Notes under the pieces: generated by a model
Databases searched by the model: none
Told to the model about the DNA's origin: nothing
What the model saw: the letters and a program-made list of their open reading frames with translations, nothing else
Shown: positions 28,970 to 39,165 of the stretch, one piece after another
Layout of the letters: each line of letters opens with the position of its first letter
Numbering within the stretch: position 1 is the stretch's first letter
Assembly: GCF_006345815.1 (NCBI RefSeq)
Contig: NZ_VCIG01000043.1
Coordinates: forward strand, 166,801-230,800
Length of the DNA: 64,000 bases
From: Ochrobactrum sp. CGA5
GTDB taxonomy: Bacteria; Pseudomonadota; Alphaproteobacteria; Rhizobiales; Rhizobiaceae
Reading direction: 5' to 3'
Made by a program: the position numbers and the translations under genes

Positions 28970-29548
28970 ATGGCAATCACTGTCCTCAAGGCCGAAAGAC
29001 ATCGCCGCATGCCGTGGAAGAACGGCGGCGGCGTGACGGTTGAAATTGCAGTCTATCCGGAGGGTGCGTCAGTCGATAATTTCGACTGGCGCATTTCCAT
29101 GGCGACGGTGGCCAGCGACGGAGCGTTCTCCATCTTTCCCGGTATTGATCGGACCTTGTCGGTATTGGAGGGCGACGGCATCGTGCTCGACATTGAGGGG
29201 CAGACGAATCCCCTCACCCGGCACAGCGCGCCATTGTCCTTTGCTGCGGATGCAAACTCCAGTGCACGACTGATCGGTTCGACCATTATCGATCTCAATG
29301 TCATGACTCGACGCGGGCGTTTTACCCATATGGTCCGTCGTTTGCCGGTTGAGGGCGCCCCGCTCACTCAGGCCAACGGCAATCCGGCGCTTCTTTTCTG
29401 TGCCGAAGGTCAGTTCGGTCTGACATTGGCAAGTGAAACCCGAAAACTTGAGCAATATGATTGCGCGGTCTTCACAAACTGCGACGGCGCGGTTCTTGAA
29501 CTCACGGGGCACGGAACGTGTTACCTGATCGCGATTAATTCAGCGTGA
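28970..29548 (+). CDS. hutD: HutD/Ves family cupin protein
   Basis: A 192-residue HutD-family protein with a bicupin-like beta fold. The N terminus has the family motif RRMPWKNGGGVTVEIAVYP, followed by DWRISMATVASDGAFSIFPGIDR. HutD proteins limit excess flux through histidine breakdown in Pseudomonas; the mechanism is unclear. It begins 6 bases after hutU and is the last gene of the operon. No clear terminator follows. Confidence 0.85.
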   Translation: MAITVLKAERHRRMPWKNGGGVTVEIAVYPEGASVDNFDWRISMATVASDGAFSIFPGIDRTLSVLEGDGIVLDIEGQTNPLTRHSAPLSFAADANSSARLIGSTIIDLNVMTRRGRFTHMVRRLPVEGAPLTQANGNPALLFCAEGQFGLTLASETRKLEQYDCAVFTNCDGAVLELTGHGTCYLIAINSA

Positions 29549-29601
29549 TCAGTCATTTATAGGCGTCTGAAATAGCGGGAGGATTTATTATACGTGCTGA
29601 A

Positions 29602-29613
29602 CTGTCTAGACAG
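29602..29613. promoter_or_regulatory. Palindromic site upstream of the NitT/TauT-type ABC operon
   Basis: CTGTCTAGACAG is a perfect 12-bp palindrome 70 bases before the binding-protein start. It differs from the HutC site upstream of hutI but is the size and form of a GntR-type or other dimer operator. A short GAGAC/GTCTC hairpin follows at 29647-29661. Confidence 0.5.
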
Positions 29614-29682
29614 ACGACAAGGTCCTGTTAATTTGGCAGAAATGAAGAGACAACAAGTCTCAGTATAAAAGGGGTACTACGC

Positions 29683-30627
29683 ATGAAGAAATCATTGCTC
29701 GCCGGGGCAGCTATGGCGGCTTTCACTTTTGTGTCTGCTGCGCATGCAGAAACAGCAGTTTCAATCGGCTTCTCAGGCTGGACCGGGTTCGGTCCGCTGA
29801 CGCTTGCCAAGGAAGCCGGAATTTTCAAGAAAAACGGCCTCGACGTCACACTGAACAAGATTCCACAGGCAAGTCGCCATCTGGCGTTGGCCTCCGGTGA
29901 CATCCAATGCGCCGCTACCACTGTTGAAACGTGGATTGTCTGGAACGCAGCAGGTGTTAAATCCAAGCAGATTTTCCAGATGGACAAATCCTACGGCGCC
30001 GACGGCATCGCTGTGCGTGCCGATGTGAAGTCCTTCGCCGATCTGAAAGGCAAGACGGTTGCTGCCTCTGCTCCGGGAACTTCGCCTTATTTCTTCCTTG
30101 CCTTCATGCTCGCCAAGAACGGCATGACAACCAAGGACGTAAAAGTCGTGAATATGGAACCTGGACCGGCCGCACAAGCTTTCGTCGCTGGTCAGAACGA
30201 CGCCGCTATGACTTACGAGCCTTATCTGTCCACCGTGCGCGCAGCACCCGACAAAGGCAAGATCCTTGCCACCACGCTCGATTATCCGGCAGTCATGGAC
30301 ACGGTCGGCTGCACCCCCGATTTCCTTGAGAAGAACCCCGATGCGGCCAAAGCGCTTGCCAACAGCTATTTTGAAGCATTGGAGATGATCGCCGCCGACA
30401 AAGCCAAAGCTTATGAGATCATGGGCAAGGACGTGAAGCAATCGGGCGAGGCTTTCGGCAAATCAGCCGATTATCTGCGCTGGCAGGACAAGGCAGCAAA
30501 CCAGAAATTCTTCGAGAAGGAATTCAAGGAGTTTTCGACCGAAGCCGCCGACCTGCTTTTGCAAGCTGGTGTAATCAAGTCAAAACCCAATCTCGACGAC
30601 ATTGTGGACACAAGCTTCATCAAGTAA
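29683..30627 (+). CDS. ABC transporter periplasmic binding protein (NitT/TauT family)
   Basis: A 314-residue secreted protein. The signal peptide ends SAAHA before ETAVSIGF. The fold is that of the sulfonate/nitrate/pyrimidine-precursor binding proteins (SsuA/TauA/ThiY-like), with LTLAKEAGIFKKNGLDVTL near the N terminus and LKGKTVAASAPGTSPYFFLAFML. It heads a three-gene importer directly after the hut operon. The ligand is unknown; the position suggests an imidazole compound or another nitrogen source, but nothing in the sequence proves it. Confidence 0.85.
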   Translation: MKKSLLAGAAMAAFTFVSAAHAETAVSIGFSGWTGFGPLTLAKEAGIFKKNGLDVTLNKIPQASRHLALASGDIQCAATTVETWIVWNAAGVKSKQIFQMDKSYGADGIAVRADVKSFADLKGKTVAASAPGTSPYFFLAFMLAKNGMTTKDVKVVNMEPGPAAQAFVAGQNDAAMTYEPYLSTVRAAPDKGKILATTLDYPAVMDTVGCTPDFLEKNPDAAKALANSYFEALEMIAADKAKAYEIMGKDVKQSGEAFGKSADYLRWQDKAANQKFFEKEFKEFSTEAADLLLQAGVIKSKPNLDDIVDTSFIK

Positions 30628-30723
30628 TTGCCACAGAAGGAAATCCGGGCGACAACGCCCGGATATCTTCCCCGCTCTTTCCATCCTCCCGGATAAGAGA
30701 AAAGCGAATTCCAAGCTTTGAAT

Positions 30724-30765
30724 GCGCGTCTTCCCCCAAAACCCTATCACGGTTTCGAGACGCGC
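30724..30765. repeat. Nested inverted repeat in the ABC operon (possible repeat fragment)
   Basis: GCGCGTCT (30724-30731) pairs perfectly with AGACGCGC (30758-30765), and inside them AAACC (30739-30743) pairs with GGTTT (30751-30755). It lies between binding-protein and permease genes, where such hairpins stabilise the upstream mRNA or lower downstream expression. It resembles module A of the mosaic repeats loosely. Confidence 0.6.
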
Positions 30766-30782
30766 TCTAAACGGATAAAGTC

Positions 30783-31556
30783 ATGCAACCCTTACAGCCG
30801 ATAGGCAGTCAGACCCGGATATTGCTGGGTGTTCTGTTTTTCATTCTCTTCTTTTTGTTCTGGGGCATCGCCACGCTGGGTGGCTTCGTTTCCCCGACTT
30901 TTCTTGCCGATCCCATCACTATGCTGAAAGACGGCTGGGATCTCCTTGCCAATCAAGGTTTCCTCTACGACATCGGCATGACGGTCTGGCGCGTGCTGGG
31001 AGGCTTCGTGCTGGCAAGTCTTGTCGCGATCCCGCTCGGGATCGCCATGGGTGCTTATAAGCCCATCGAAGCACTGTTGGAGCCATTCGTCTCTTTCGCG
31101 CGCTATCTCCCCGCATCGGCTTTCGTGCCACTGCTGATCCTCTGGGCAGGCATTGGCGAAACGCAGAAGCTGCTCGTCATCTTCATTGGTGCAGTATTCC
31201 AGATCATTCTCATGATCGCCGTGACCGTTTCCAACACACGGCGCGATCTTGTCGAAGCCGCCTATACGCTTGGCGCATCGGACGGCGGCATCATCCGCCG
31301 TGTACTCATGCCTGCCAGCGCGCCAGATATTGCCGAAACGCTGCGCCTCGTGCTTGGCTGGGCCTGGACCTATGTTATCGTGGCCGAGCTCATCGGCGCA
31401 TCGTCCGGTATCGGCTATATGATCATCAACAGCCAGGCGCTCATGGCCACCGGCCAGATCATTTTCGGCATCATCGTCATCGGTGTTATCGGCCTGATCT
31501 CCGACCTCGCCTTCAAATATTTCAACCGTTGGCTCTTTGCTTGGAGGTTCGCATAA
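30783..31556 (+). CDS. ABC transporter permease (SsuC/TauC family)
   Basis: A 257-residue inner-membrane permease with about six transmembrane segments (first at about 14-36). The ABC-contact loop EAAYTLGASDGGIIRRVLMPASAPDI carries the EAA motif. It overlaps the ATPase start by one base. It pairs with the preceding binding protein, 155 bases upstream, and the following ATPase. Confidence 0.9.
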   Translation: MQPLQPIGSQTRILLGVLFFILFFLFWGIATLGGFVSPTFLADPITMLKDGWDLLANQGFLYDIGMTVWRVLGGFVLASLVAIPLGIAMGAYKPIEALLEPFVSFARYLPASAFVPLLILWAGIGETQKLLVIFIGAVFQIILMIAVTVSNTRRDLVEAAYTLGASDGGIIRRVLMPASAPDIAETLRLVLGWAWTYVIVAELIGASSGIGYMIINSQALMATGQIIFGIIVIGVIGLISDLAFKYFNRWLFAWRFA

Positions 31557-32359
31557 TGGTTACGAAAAGCGACCAGGAACTTGTCATCAAGAGCGTCAGC
31601 CGCACCTTTCCGGGTGTACATGGCGGCAAGCCAACACTGGCATTGCAGCCGACCGACCTCCTCATCCCGAAAAACGATTTCGTAACCGTCCTCGGTCCCT
31701 CGGGCTGCGGTAAGTCAACGCTTCTTCGTATCATAGCAGGTCTCGACAAGCCAACCACCGGCACAGTGACGTTGGAGGGAAAACCCGTGACAGGTCCGGG
31801 TGCGGATCGCGGTATGGTCTTCCAGTCCTACACACTGTTTCCATGGCTCACCATCCGGCAGAATGTCGGTTTCGGACTTCGCGAAAAAAGGGTGCCAGAA
31901 AAGCAAGCACGTGAAATTGTAGACAGCTATATCGACAAGGTCGGGCTGCGTGGCTTTGAAGATCACTGGCCGAAGCAGCTTTCAGGCGGCATGCAACAAC
32001 GCACGGCGATTGCCCGCGCACTCGCCAACGATCCAAAGATCCTGCTTCTCGACGAACCGTTCGGAGCACTCGACAACCAGACCCGAGGATTGATGCAGGA
32101 ACTTCTGCTCGGCATATGGGAGCGAGAGCACAAGACGGTGATCTTCGTCACCCACGACATCGAGGAAGCCATCTTCATGGCGACTCGCGTGGTTACGATG
32201 ACCGCTCGTCCGGGCAAGATCAAATCGATCACGCCAGTCGATATCGCGCATCCGCGCACCTACCACGTCAAGGCGAGCCCGGAATTCTCCGAACTGCGTC
32301 TCAAGCTGACTGAAGAAATTCGCAGCGAAGCCATTGCGGCTGCAAAGCAGGCTGCCTGA
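31556..32359 (+). CDS. ABC transporter ATPase (SsuB/TauB family)
   Basis: A 267-residue ATPase with Walker A GPSGCGKSTLL, Q-loop FQSYTLFPW, signature LSGGMQQRTAIARAL, Walker B ILLLDEPFGAL and the switch His in VTHDIEEAIFM. ATG 31556 overlaps the permease stop (TAATG) and follows GGAGG by 8 bases; the open frame extends nine codons further upstream without support. It energises the importer. Confidence 0.93.
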   Translation: MVTKSDQELVIKSVSRTFPGVHGGKPTLALQPTDLLIPKNDFVTVLGPSGCGKSTLLRIIAGLDKPTTGTVTLEGKPVTGPGADRGMVFQSYTLFPWLTIRQNVGFGLREKRVPEKQAREIVDSYIDKVGLRGFEDHWPKQLSGGMQQRTAIARALANDPKILLLDEPFGALDNQTRGLMQELLLGIWEREHKTVIFVTHDIEEAIFMATRVVTMTARPGKIKSITPVDIAHPRTYHVKASPEFSELRLKLTEEIRSEAIAAAKQAA

Positions 32360-32394
32360 AAATAGTTGTTCCTTGATAATATCGAGTGAACTAT

Positions 32395-32429
32395 GAAAGA
32401 GCTGCGATCTCTATCGCGGCTCTTTCATT
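32395..32429 (+). terminator. Hairpin terminator after the ABC operon
   Basis: GAAAGAGC..GCGAT (32395-32408) pairs with ATCGC..GCTCTTTC (32413-32426). It ends just before the ribosome site of the next gene, separating the two transcripts. Confidence 0.65.
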
Positions 32430-32445
32430 TCAGGACACACCCATC

Positions 32446-33327
32446 ATGGCCGTTTCAGCAGAAGAACTTGAAAACCGCATCGTCTATGTCAACGGCGAGT
32501 ATATCACCGCCCGCGATGCGCGCATTTCCATCTTTGACCGTGGCTTTCTGTTCGGTGACGGCATCTATGAGGTAACCGCCGTGCTGGAAGGCAAGCTTAT
32601 CGACAGCGAACCGCATATGCGACGCCTGCGCCGCTCGACTGGCGAGATCGGCATTCCGATGCCGATGAGCGAAGACGAGATTATCACCATTGAGCGTGAA
32701 CTGATCCGCCGCAACAATCTGACCGAAGGTCTCGTCTATCTGCAAGTGACACGCGGCGACGGGCGCGACCGCGATTTCGTACCCGCAAAGGGCATGAAGC
32801 CTTCAATCGTCCTGTTCACACAGGAAGCCAGTCTGCTCGACAAGCCAGCACTGAAAACCGGTGCCCGTGTGCTTTCACTTGATGATCTGCGCTGGAAGCG
32901 CCGTGACATCAAGACCGTTTGCCTTCTGCCGCAGGCTCTCGCCAAAGAAATAGCCAAGAATGCAGGTTGCGATGAAGCCTGGATGATCGAAGACGGATTT
33001 GTCACCGAAGGCGCGTCGTCCACCGGCTATATCGTCACACAGGATGATGTCATCGTCACCCGTCCCAACAGCAATGCAGTCCTGCCGGGCTGCACACGTC
33101 TGTCGCTGCTACAGCTCATCGCTGAAACAGGTATGAAGCTCGAAGAACGGCCTTTCACAATCGAAGAGGCCTATGCTGCGAAAGAAGCATTCATGACCAG
33201 CGCAGGCACCTTTGTAACACCGATTTCGTTTATCGACGACAAACCTATCGGCGGTGGCAAGCCGGGTCCGGTAGCGCTAAAGCTGCGCGAAATTTATCTG
33301 GATCACGCAAGGCGCACTGCAATCTGA
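32446..33327 (+). CDS. dat: D-amino acid aminotransferase (class IV)
   Basis: A 293-residue fold-type IV PLP enzyme. PLP Lys156 lies in RRDIKTVCLLPQAL; the N terminus has VNGEYITARDARISIFDRGFLFGDGIYEV and the catalytic Glu region is WMIEDGFVTEGASSTGYIV. This matches D-alanine:2-oxoglutarate aminotransferases better than branched-chain enzymes. ATG 32446 has AGGA 10 bases before; the frame extends 20 codons further through the terminator hairpin and is not used. It would supply D-glutamate or use D-alanine. Confidence 0.88.
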   Translation: MAVSAEELENRIVYVNGEYITARDARISIFDRGFLFGDGIYEVTAVLEGKLIDSEPHMRRLRRSTGEIGIPMPMSEDEIITIERELIRRNNLTEGLVYLQVTRGDGRDRDFVPAKGMKPSIVLFTQEASLLDKPALKTGARVLSLDDLRWKRRDIKTVCLLPQALAKEIAKNAGCDEAWMIEDGFVTEGASSTGYIVTQDDVIVTRPNSNAVLPGCTRLSLLQLIAETGMKLEERPFTIEEAYAAKEAFMTSAGTFVTPISFIDDKPIGGGKPGPVALKLREIYLDHARRTAI

Positions 33328-33337
33328 CAAAAGCAAA

Positions 33338-33364
33338 TCGGGCCGGAACAGTGTTCCGGCCCGA
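33338..33364. terminator. Hairpin between convergent dat and gguB genes
   Basis: TCGGGCCGGAAC (33338-33349) pairs perfectly with GTTCCGGCCCGA (33353-33364). It lies 11 bases beyond the dat stop; there is no long T-run. Confidence 0.7.
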
Positions 33365-33485
33365 CTTGCTCTCGCCTTCGCCCCCGAAAAGGCGGAGCAC
33401 CAGCGCGATAACGCGCCGATTTTGAACATATGTCTTACCACGTGGGCATCTGAAGCGAATGAGATTGGGTATGGTGTGCCTAGGC

Positions 33486-34682
33486 TCAGCGGCGTTGGTT
33501 ATAGACGTCGATACACACTGCCCCCAGCAAAACTATCCCCTTGATGACCTGCTGATAGTCGATGCCAATGCCAAGAATCGACATACCATTGTTCATCACG
33601 CCCATGATAAGCGCGCCAATAACAGCGCCAGTCACACGCCCGACGCCACCATAAGCCGATGCGCCACCGATAAAGCAGGCGGCAATCACATCAAGCTCAA
33701 AACCAAGACCCGCCTTCGGTGTTGCGGTGTTCAGACGAGCCGCGAAAACCAGACCGGCGAGCGCTGCCAGCACCCCCATATTGACGAATGCGAGGAAGGT
33801 CAGGCGCTCGGTCTTGACGCCCGACAGCTTCGCCGCGTGGCGATTGCCGCCGACGGCGTAAATCTGGCGACCTATAACCGTACGATTGGTGAGAAACGCA
33901 TAGGCTGCAATCAGAACAGCCATAATAATCAGCACGTTAGGCATACCGCGATACGATGAAATCAGCAGCGCAAGATAGGCAATACCTGCAAAGAACAGGA
34001 TATTCTTGATGACGAACAGGCCGAAAGGTTCTGTTTCCACCTCATGCGCAATGTGGCGCGCACGCGAGCGTGTATTCTGCCAGACAATGAAACCAGCAAT
34101 CACCAGGCCAAGGATCAGCGATGTGAGATAGATGCCGCCCGTCGCCCCAATAAACTCAGGGATAAAGCCCGATGACAGTTTCTGAAACATAGGCGGGAAT
34201 GGACCGACCGACTGTCCACCGAGAACTGCCAGCATCAGCCCCTTGAAAACCAACATGCCCGCGAGTGTCACGATGAAGGACGGGATATTGAAATAAGCGA
34301 CCCAGAACCCCTGCATTGCACCGATAATACCACCGGCAATGAGGCACAGAATGGCAGCAATCGGGAACGGAATTCCCCATCGAACCATCATAACAGCAGC
34401 CAGTGCGCCGATGAAACCGCACACCGAACCGACCGACAAATCAATATGCCCGGTCACAATAATCAACAGCATTCCAAGCGCCATGATGACGATATAGCTG
34501 TTCTGCAACACGAGATTGGTCAGGTTCAACGGCTTCATCAGCACGCCGCCGGTGACAATCTGGAAGAAGATCATGATCGCAATCAGTGAGAGCAGCATTC
34601 CGGATTCGCGCAGGTTGTTCTTTATATAGCGCCCCACGCTGCTTGGCGCCTTCTGACCGCCCTGGATGACGTTCTCGCTCAT
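33486..34682 (-). CDS. gguB: Multiple-monosaccharide ABC transporter permease
   Basis: A 398-residue inner-membrane permease of the RbsC/XylH family with about ten transmembrane segments. The conserved [21 protein letters not shown] and [20 protein letters not shown] motifs are present. A hydrophilic central insertion (about 195-225) is usual for the XylH/GguB subgroup. ATG 34682 overlaps gguA by 4 bases. With ChvE and GguA it imports galactose, glucose, arabinose and xylose in Agrobacterium. Confidence 0.92.
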   Translation of the reverse strand: MSENVIQGGQKAPSSVGRYIKNNLRESGMLLSLIAIMIFFQIVTGGVLMKPLNLTNLVLQNSYIVIMALGMLLIIVTGHIDLSVGSVCGFIGALAAVMMVRWGIPFPIAAILCLIAGGIIGAMQGFWVAYFNIPSFIVTLAGMLVFKGLMLAVLGGQSVGPFPPMFQKLSSGFIPEFIGATGGIYLTSLILGLVIAGFIVWQNTRSRARHIAHEVETEPFGLFVIKNILFFAGIAYLALLISSYRGMPNVLIIMAVLIAAYAFLTNRTVIGRQIYAVGGNRHAAKLSGVKTERLTFLAFVNMGVLAALAGLVFAARLNTATPKAGLGFELDVIAACFIGGASAYGGVGRVTGAVIGALIMGVMNNGMSILGIGIDYQQVIKGIVLLGAVCIDVYNQRR

Positions 34683-36271
34683 TGTTGTTTTCCTTTGTTC
34701 TGCATGATGGCGCGCATGATGTTTTCCTGCGTTGCTCCCTCGCCCGCCACTTCGCCGACGAAAGCGCCCTCGTGCATGACGACAATGCGATCGCAGATCC
34801 CGATCAGCTCCGGCATTTCGGATGAAATGACGACCACGCCCTTGCCGCTGTCAGCCAGTGAATTGATAATTGTGTAAATGTCATATTTCGCGCCCACATC
34901 GATGCCCCGCGTCGGTTCATCGAGGATCAGCACGTCAGGCCCTGTAAACAGCCATTTCGAAAGCACTACCTTTTGCTGATTGCCACCTGAAAGCGTGCCT
35001 GTTTCCTGATAGACATTATGGCAGCGAATACTCATCTGATCGCGATAGTTGTTCGCGACCTTCATTTCACGAATACTGTCGATCACACCCTTGGGGCTCA
35101 CGCCGCGCAAATGCGCAAGTGAAATGTTGCGCGATATATTCTCGCCAAGAACGAGGCCAAGTTTCTTGCGGTCCTCGGTAACATAAGCAAGCCCTGATTT
35201 GATAGCACGGGCAACTGTTGAAATATCGACCGGCTTGCCATTCATACGGGCTTCACCGGTAATATTCGTGCCCCACGAACGCCCGAACAGGCTCATGGCG
35301 AACTCAGTGCGACCAGCGCCCATCAGACCTGCAATGCCGACGATTTCACCGGCGCGCACGTTAAACGAAACACTCTTGACCGCGTGCCGCTCCGGGTGAA
35401 GCGGGTGATAAACCGACCAGTTCTCAGCTTCAAAGATCACGTCACCAATCTTCGGCTCACGCTTGGGATAGCGGCTTTCCAGATCGCGATCGACCATCTT
35501 GCGGATGATCTCGTCTTCTTCGACTTCACCTTCATGGCAATCAAGCGTTGCGACCGCACGACCATCACGCAGCACGGTGATCTTGTCAGCCACTTCACGA
35601 ATTTCATTGAGCTTGTGTGAAATCAGAATCGAAGTGATGCCCTGCGCACGAAACTCCTTGAGCAATGCCAGCAAAGCCGCACTGTCGGTTTCGTTCAGAC
35701 TTGCTGTCGGTTCATCAAGAATAAGAAGCCGCACACGCTTGGAAAGCGCCTTGGCAATTTCGACAAGCTGTTGTTTGCCAACGCCAATATCCGTCACCAG
35801 GGTGTCGGGTGATTCCGTGAGGCCGACTTTCTTCAAAAGCGCTTTTGTGCGCTGATAGACTTCACCGCGATCAATCACGCCATAAGCGCCGGGTGGATTG
35901 ACGAGAAAAATATTTTCGGCAATCGACATCAGCGGCACAAGCGCCAGTTCTTGATGGATAATAACGATGCCCAGTGCTTCAGAATCGTTGATGTCGCGGA
36001 AGTGCCGCTCTTCTCCATCAAAGACAATTGAACCGTCATAACTGCCCGAGGGATACACCCCCGAAAGCACTTTCATCAGTGTAGATTTTCCAGCACCATT
36101 TTCACCAACAAAAGCATGGATTTCACCCGGCATGACCGTGAAATTGACGTCGCTCAACGCTTTAACGACACCGAAAGACTTGCTGATGCCGCGCATTTCC
36201 AGAAGCGGCTTTCCAGAGGTTTCCGGCTTGCCGTCAGGCTGCTCGCGCAGGACAGGATTGGCTACATTCAT
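34679..36271 (-). CDS. gguA: Multiple-monosaccharide ABC transporter ATPase
   Basis: A 530-residue tandem ATPase. The N-terminal half has Walker [17 protein letters not shown], Walker [14 protein letters not shown] and switch His in ISHKLNEI. The C-terminal half has a degenerate Walker A region ([17 protein letters not shown]), [15 protein letters not shown] and [19 protein letters not shown], the pattern of sugar-import ATPases. ATG 36271 follows GGGAGC. A hairpin separates it from chvE upstream. Confidence 0.94.
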   Translation of the reverse strand: MNVANPVLREQPDGKPETSGKPLLEMRGISKSFGVVKALSDVNFTVMPGEIHAFVGENGAGKSTLMKVLSGVYPSGSYDGSIVFDGEERHFRDINDSEALGIVIIHQELALVPLMSIAENIFLVNPPGAYGVIDRGEVYQRTKALLKKVGLTESPDTLVTDIGVGKQQLVEIAKALSKRVRLLILDEPTASLNETDSAALLALLKEFRAQGITSILISHKLNEIREVADKITVLRDGRAVATLDCHEGEVEEDEIIRKMVDRDLESRYPKREPKIGDVIFEAENWSVYHPLHPERHAVKSVSFNVRAGEIVGIAGLMGAGRTEFAMSLFGRSWGTNITGEARMNGKPVDISTVARAIKSGLAYVTEDRKKLGLVLGENISRNISLAHLRGVSPKGVIDSIREMKVANNYRDQMSIRCHNVYQETGTLSGGNQQKVVLSKWLFTGPDVLILDEPTRGIDVGAKYDIYTIINSLADSGKGVVVISSEMPELIGICDRIVVMHEGAFVGEVAGEGATQENIMRAIMQNKGKQQ

Positions 36272-36342
36272 CGCTCGCTCCCATTACAATTCCTGCAAGC
36301 CATCGCCGCTCCAAAAGACAGCGCTGTCAATTGCCATGCCTA

Positions 36343-36362
36343 CCCCAGCCAAAAGGCTGGGG
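36343..36362 (-). promoter_or_regulatory. Hairpin between chvE and gguA
   Basis: Perfect 8-bp arms CCCCAGCC and GGCTGGGG around a four-base loop, no long T-run. In binding-protein operons such hairpins keep the binding-protein message abundant relative to ATPase and permease. Role inferred from position. Confidence 0.7.
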
Positions 36363-36424
36363 ATTTGGAGACAATGGCTTGCAGAAGGGCCACGGGCATA
36401 TCCTTCGATAGGCCCGAAACCGAA

Positions 36425-37489
36425 TTACTGGATCTGGTCTTCTTTATAGTAACCGCTATCGACCAGAACTTCTTTCCAGTTCGACTTGTCGACAATAACT
36501 GGCTTGAGCAGGTAAGACGGCACAACCTTGACGCCATTGTCATAGGTCTTTGTGTCGTTTACTTCCGGCTCCTTGCCGCTCATCGCAGCGTCAACCATAT
36601 CAACCGTCACCTTGGCAAGTTCGCGGGTGTCCTTGAAGATGGTCGAGTTCTGTTCGCCAGCGAGGATCGATTTGACCGACGGCACTTCGGCATCCTGACC
36701 GGAAACCACAGGCATTGGCATATCGCCGCTGCCATAGCCTACACCCTTGAGCGAAGACAGAATACCAATGGAAATGCCATCATAAGGCGAAAGCACAGCA
36801 TCAAGCTTCTTGTCGGAATAGAAAGCTGACAGGATCGAATCCATACGTGCCTGAGCAGTCGCACCATCCCAGCGCAGTGTTGCTACCTTGTCCATACCGG
36901 TCTGACCGCTGCCCACGACAAGCTTGCCGCTATCAATGTAAGGCTGCAGAACCGACATTGCGCCATTGTAAAAGAAGTAGGCGTTGTTATCGTCCGGCGA
37001 ACCGCCAAACAGCTCGATATTGAACGGGCCTTCCTTGTTCTTGAGATCAAGTGCCTTTTCGATCGACTGCGCCTGCAAAACGCCAACCTGGAAATTGTCG
37101 AATGTCGCATAATAGGACACATTCGGCGTATCGCGGATCAGGCGGTCATAGGCAATAACCTTGATGCCGGCATCATTGGCCTTGGCCAGAACGTCCGAAA
37201 GCGTGGTTCCGTCGATGGATGCGATGACCAGAACCTTGGCACCCTTAGTGACCATATTTTCGATCTGTGCCAGCTGGTTTGGCACATCGTCTTCTGCATA
37301 TTGCAGATCGGTCTGGTACCCCCGCTCCTGAAGCACCTTCACCATGTTGTCACCATCGGCAATCCAGCGCGCTGATGACTTTGTTGGCATCGCCACTCCG
37401 ACGAGGCCCTTATCCTCAGCCTGTGCAAAGCCGGTAAAGGCAAAGGCGGCAAATGCCGCTGCCAGTGTTAATGATTTTATGCCTGCCAT
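36425..37489 (-). CDS. chvE: Multiple-monosaccharide periplasmic binding protein ChvE
   Basis: A 354-residue secreted sugar-binding protein. The signal peptide ends TGFAQA before [22 protein letters not shown]. The periplasmic-binding fold shows [21 protein letters not shown] and [24 protein letters not shown], matching ChvE. ATG 37489 has GGAG 8 bases before; an open frame extends 32 codons upstream but without a signal-peptide start. In Agrobacterium ChvE also relays sugar signals to VirA; no such partner is seen here. Confidence 0.93.
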   Translation of the reverse strand: MAGIKSLTLAAAFAAFAFTGFAQAEDKGLVGVAMPTKSSARWIADGDNMVKVLQERGYQTDLQYAEDDVPNQLAQIENMVTKGAKVLVIASIDGTTLSDVLAKANDAGIKVIAYDRLIRDTPNVSYYATFDNFQVGVLQAQSIEKALDLKNKEGPFNIELFGGSPDDNNAYFFYNGAMSVLQPYIDSGKLVVGSGQTGMDKVATLRWDGATAQARMDSILSAFYSDKKLDAVLSPYDGISIGILSSLKGVGYGSGDMPMPVVSGQDAEVPSVKSILAGEQNSTIFKDTRELAKVTVDMVDAAMSGKEPEVNDTKTYDNGVKVVPSYLLKPVIVDKSNWKEVLVDSGYYKEDQIQ

Positions 37490-37591
37490 TATCTCACTCC
37501 CATAGTGGAGCAGGCCTTTAAGGCCTGCCATTCTCCCAAGTTTCCGCCCCCGCCTTCCGGCCATGCGGAATTCCTCATATCGCAAGCCTCC

Positions 37592-38224
37592 TCAGCCCGC
37601 GATCTTGTCCCATGCAGCAACCGTGCGTTCAGCACGTTCGCGAACCTCAGCGACCGTCAGTCCAGCCTTGTAAAGACTGGAACCAAGACCGAAACAGCTC
37701 ACTCCCGCAGCCCGATAGGCCGCAAAATCAGCCTCGGAAACACCGCCCACGGCGCCGACCGGAATATCCTTCGGCAAGACGGCGCATATCGCCTTGATGC
37801 CATCTGCGCCCAGCACGCTCGCCGGAAAGAACTTCAACGCCGATGCACCTGCCCGGATCGCTGAGAACGCTTCCGTCGGCGTGAAAACACCGGGCATCGT
37901 CACCATGCCATACTGACTGGCCCGGCGAATAACGTCAGGCTCGACATTGGGGCTGACCAGAAGCCTGCCGCCAACATCATTAAGACGATCCACATTCTCG
38001 ACGGACAGGACTGTTCCCGCGCCGATCAGTACATTGTCCGGCGCAAGCTTCGCAGCTTTCTCAATCGACACGAACGGCTCTGGTGAATTGAGCGGAATTT
38101 CAATCGCCTCAAAGCCCGTCTCGATCAAGGCAGAGACAATCGCTTCGGTTTCATCCGGCCTAATCCCACGCAGGATTGCCACCAGCGGATAACGCAGCTT
38201 GGGCCATGTGATGTGGTCGCTCAT
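37592..38224 (-). CDS. dgoA: 2-dehydro-3-deoxy-6-phosphogalactonate aldolase
   Basis: A 210-residue class I aldolase of the KDPG/KDPGal family splitting 2-dehydro-3-deoxy-6-phosphogalactonate to pyruvate and glyceraldehyde-3-phosphate. Motifs: RYPLVAILRGIRPDE (catalytic Glu region IETGFEAIEIPLNSPEP), NVLIGAGTVLS and the Schiff-base Lys in GASALKFFPASVLG. Its ATG overlaps the dgoK stop by one base (TAATG). It ends the De Ley-Doudoroff galactonate route. Confidence 0.94.
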   Translation of the reverse strand: MSDHITWPKLRYPLVAILRGIRPDETEAIVSALIETGFEAIEIPLNSPEPFVSIEKAAKLAPDNVLIGAGTVLSVENVDRLNDVGGRLLVSPNVEPDVIRRASQYGMVTMPGVFTPTEAFSAIRAGASALKFFPASVLGADGIKAICAVLPKDIPVGAVGGVSEADFAAYRAAGVSCFGLGSSLYKAGLTVAEVRERAERTVAAWDKIAG

Positions 38225-39165
38225 TATGCGGTTCCTCCGAAGGCGTGTTTTGCAGCCATGAAAAGGCCGTCACGCACCAGTTCGTCGGCTGCAACACGCA
38301 TGACCTTCAGCCCTGCGATTTCAAGCGCGCTGGCATAGAGCGCTCCCATCGTCGCGTCCGAAAGGAGCAGCACTTCTTGCGGTTTGCCGTAAAGCGTGCT
38401 TGCACCTGCGACTTCCAGTCCGATCAACAGACCCGACAGGCGGGCAAGCTGATCAGAAGGCCTACGATCATGAACGAGCCATCCTGCGCGAATGGAAAAC
38501 AGCGCGTTGGAAATCAATGCCGGGTTTTCGAGCGATGCCCCGACACCCGCAACGAAAGCCGCACTGTTCGCATCAACAGCACTCGCCCCTTCCAGCGCAC
38601 CGGCCAGTACAGACTTGTCCTTCACAAGAGCGAACATTTCGCCTGTCATGAAGGTTCGATAATCGGCCAGACCACCATCGACAATTCGCACCCATTTGGC
38701 ATGGGTTCCGGGCATTACCACTACGGCATCCCGTGTTCCGCGATGCACGAGACCAAGCAGTTTTGTCTCTTCACCGCGCATCACGTCCGGAGCCGCTTCA
38801 TCCCGGCGCGCGACGCCCGGCAGCATGATGACGTGACGGCGCGCAGGTATGCGCACTGCCGCCTTTACAATACCATCCAGCCCGGCTGGCAGGCCCATAT
38901 AGGGGGCTTCGATCCAGCCGGTCCGCGACCCGGCCATGCCACAGATCACAACCGGCAGATCGTCCGGCGCGCCAACTGAAGCAAGGTGCCGTTCGAGCGT
39001 TGGCTCAAAACCGGCTTCCTTTGCCTGCAGCAGACCGTCATCGCCACGGCTTTCATTGATAACATTGCCATCGACATCCAACGTCCAGAGACGGAACCGG
39101 GTTGTTCCCCAGTCCGCGACCGCCGCAAATGGCTTTTGAACGCCGGCCATGAATGCCGCAGACAT
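38224..39165 (-). CDS. dgoK: 2-dehydro-3-deoxygalactonokinase
   Basis: A 313-residue kinase phosphorylating 2-dehydro-3-deoxy-galactonate at O6. It has the phosphate-1 motif VADWGTTRFRLWTLD, VICGMAGSRTGW, VVMPGTHAKWVRI and FMTGEMFAL typical of DgoK in the ASKHA fold. ATG 39165 overlaps the dehydratase stop (TGATG), suggesting coupling; ATG 39150 is an alternative. The open frame extends 39 codons upstream into the dehydratase gene and is not used there. Confidence 0.93.
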   Translation of the reverse strand: MSAAFMAGVQKPFAAVADWGTTRFRLWTLDVDGNVINESRGDDGLLQAKEAGFEPTLERHLASVGAPDDLPVVICGMAGSRTGWIEAPYMGLPAGLDGIVKAAVRIPARRHVIMLPGVARRDEAAPDVMRGEETKLLGLVHRGTRDAVVVMPGTHAKWVRIVDGGLADYRTFMTGEMFALVKDKSVLAGALEGASAVDANSAAFVAGVGASLENPALISNALFSIRAGWLVHDRRPSDQLARLSGLLIGLEVAGASTLYGKPQEVLLLSDATMGALYASALEIAGLKVMRVAADELVRDGLFMAAKHAFGGTA

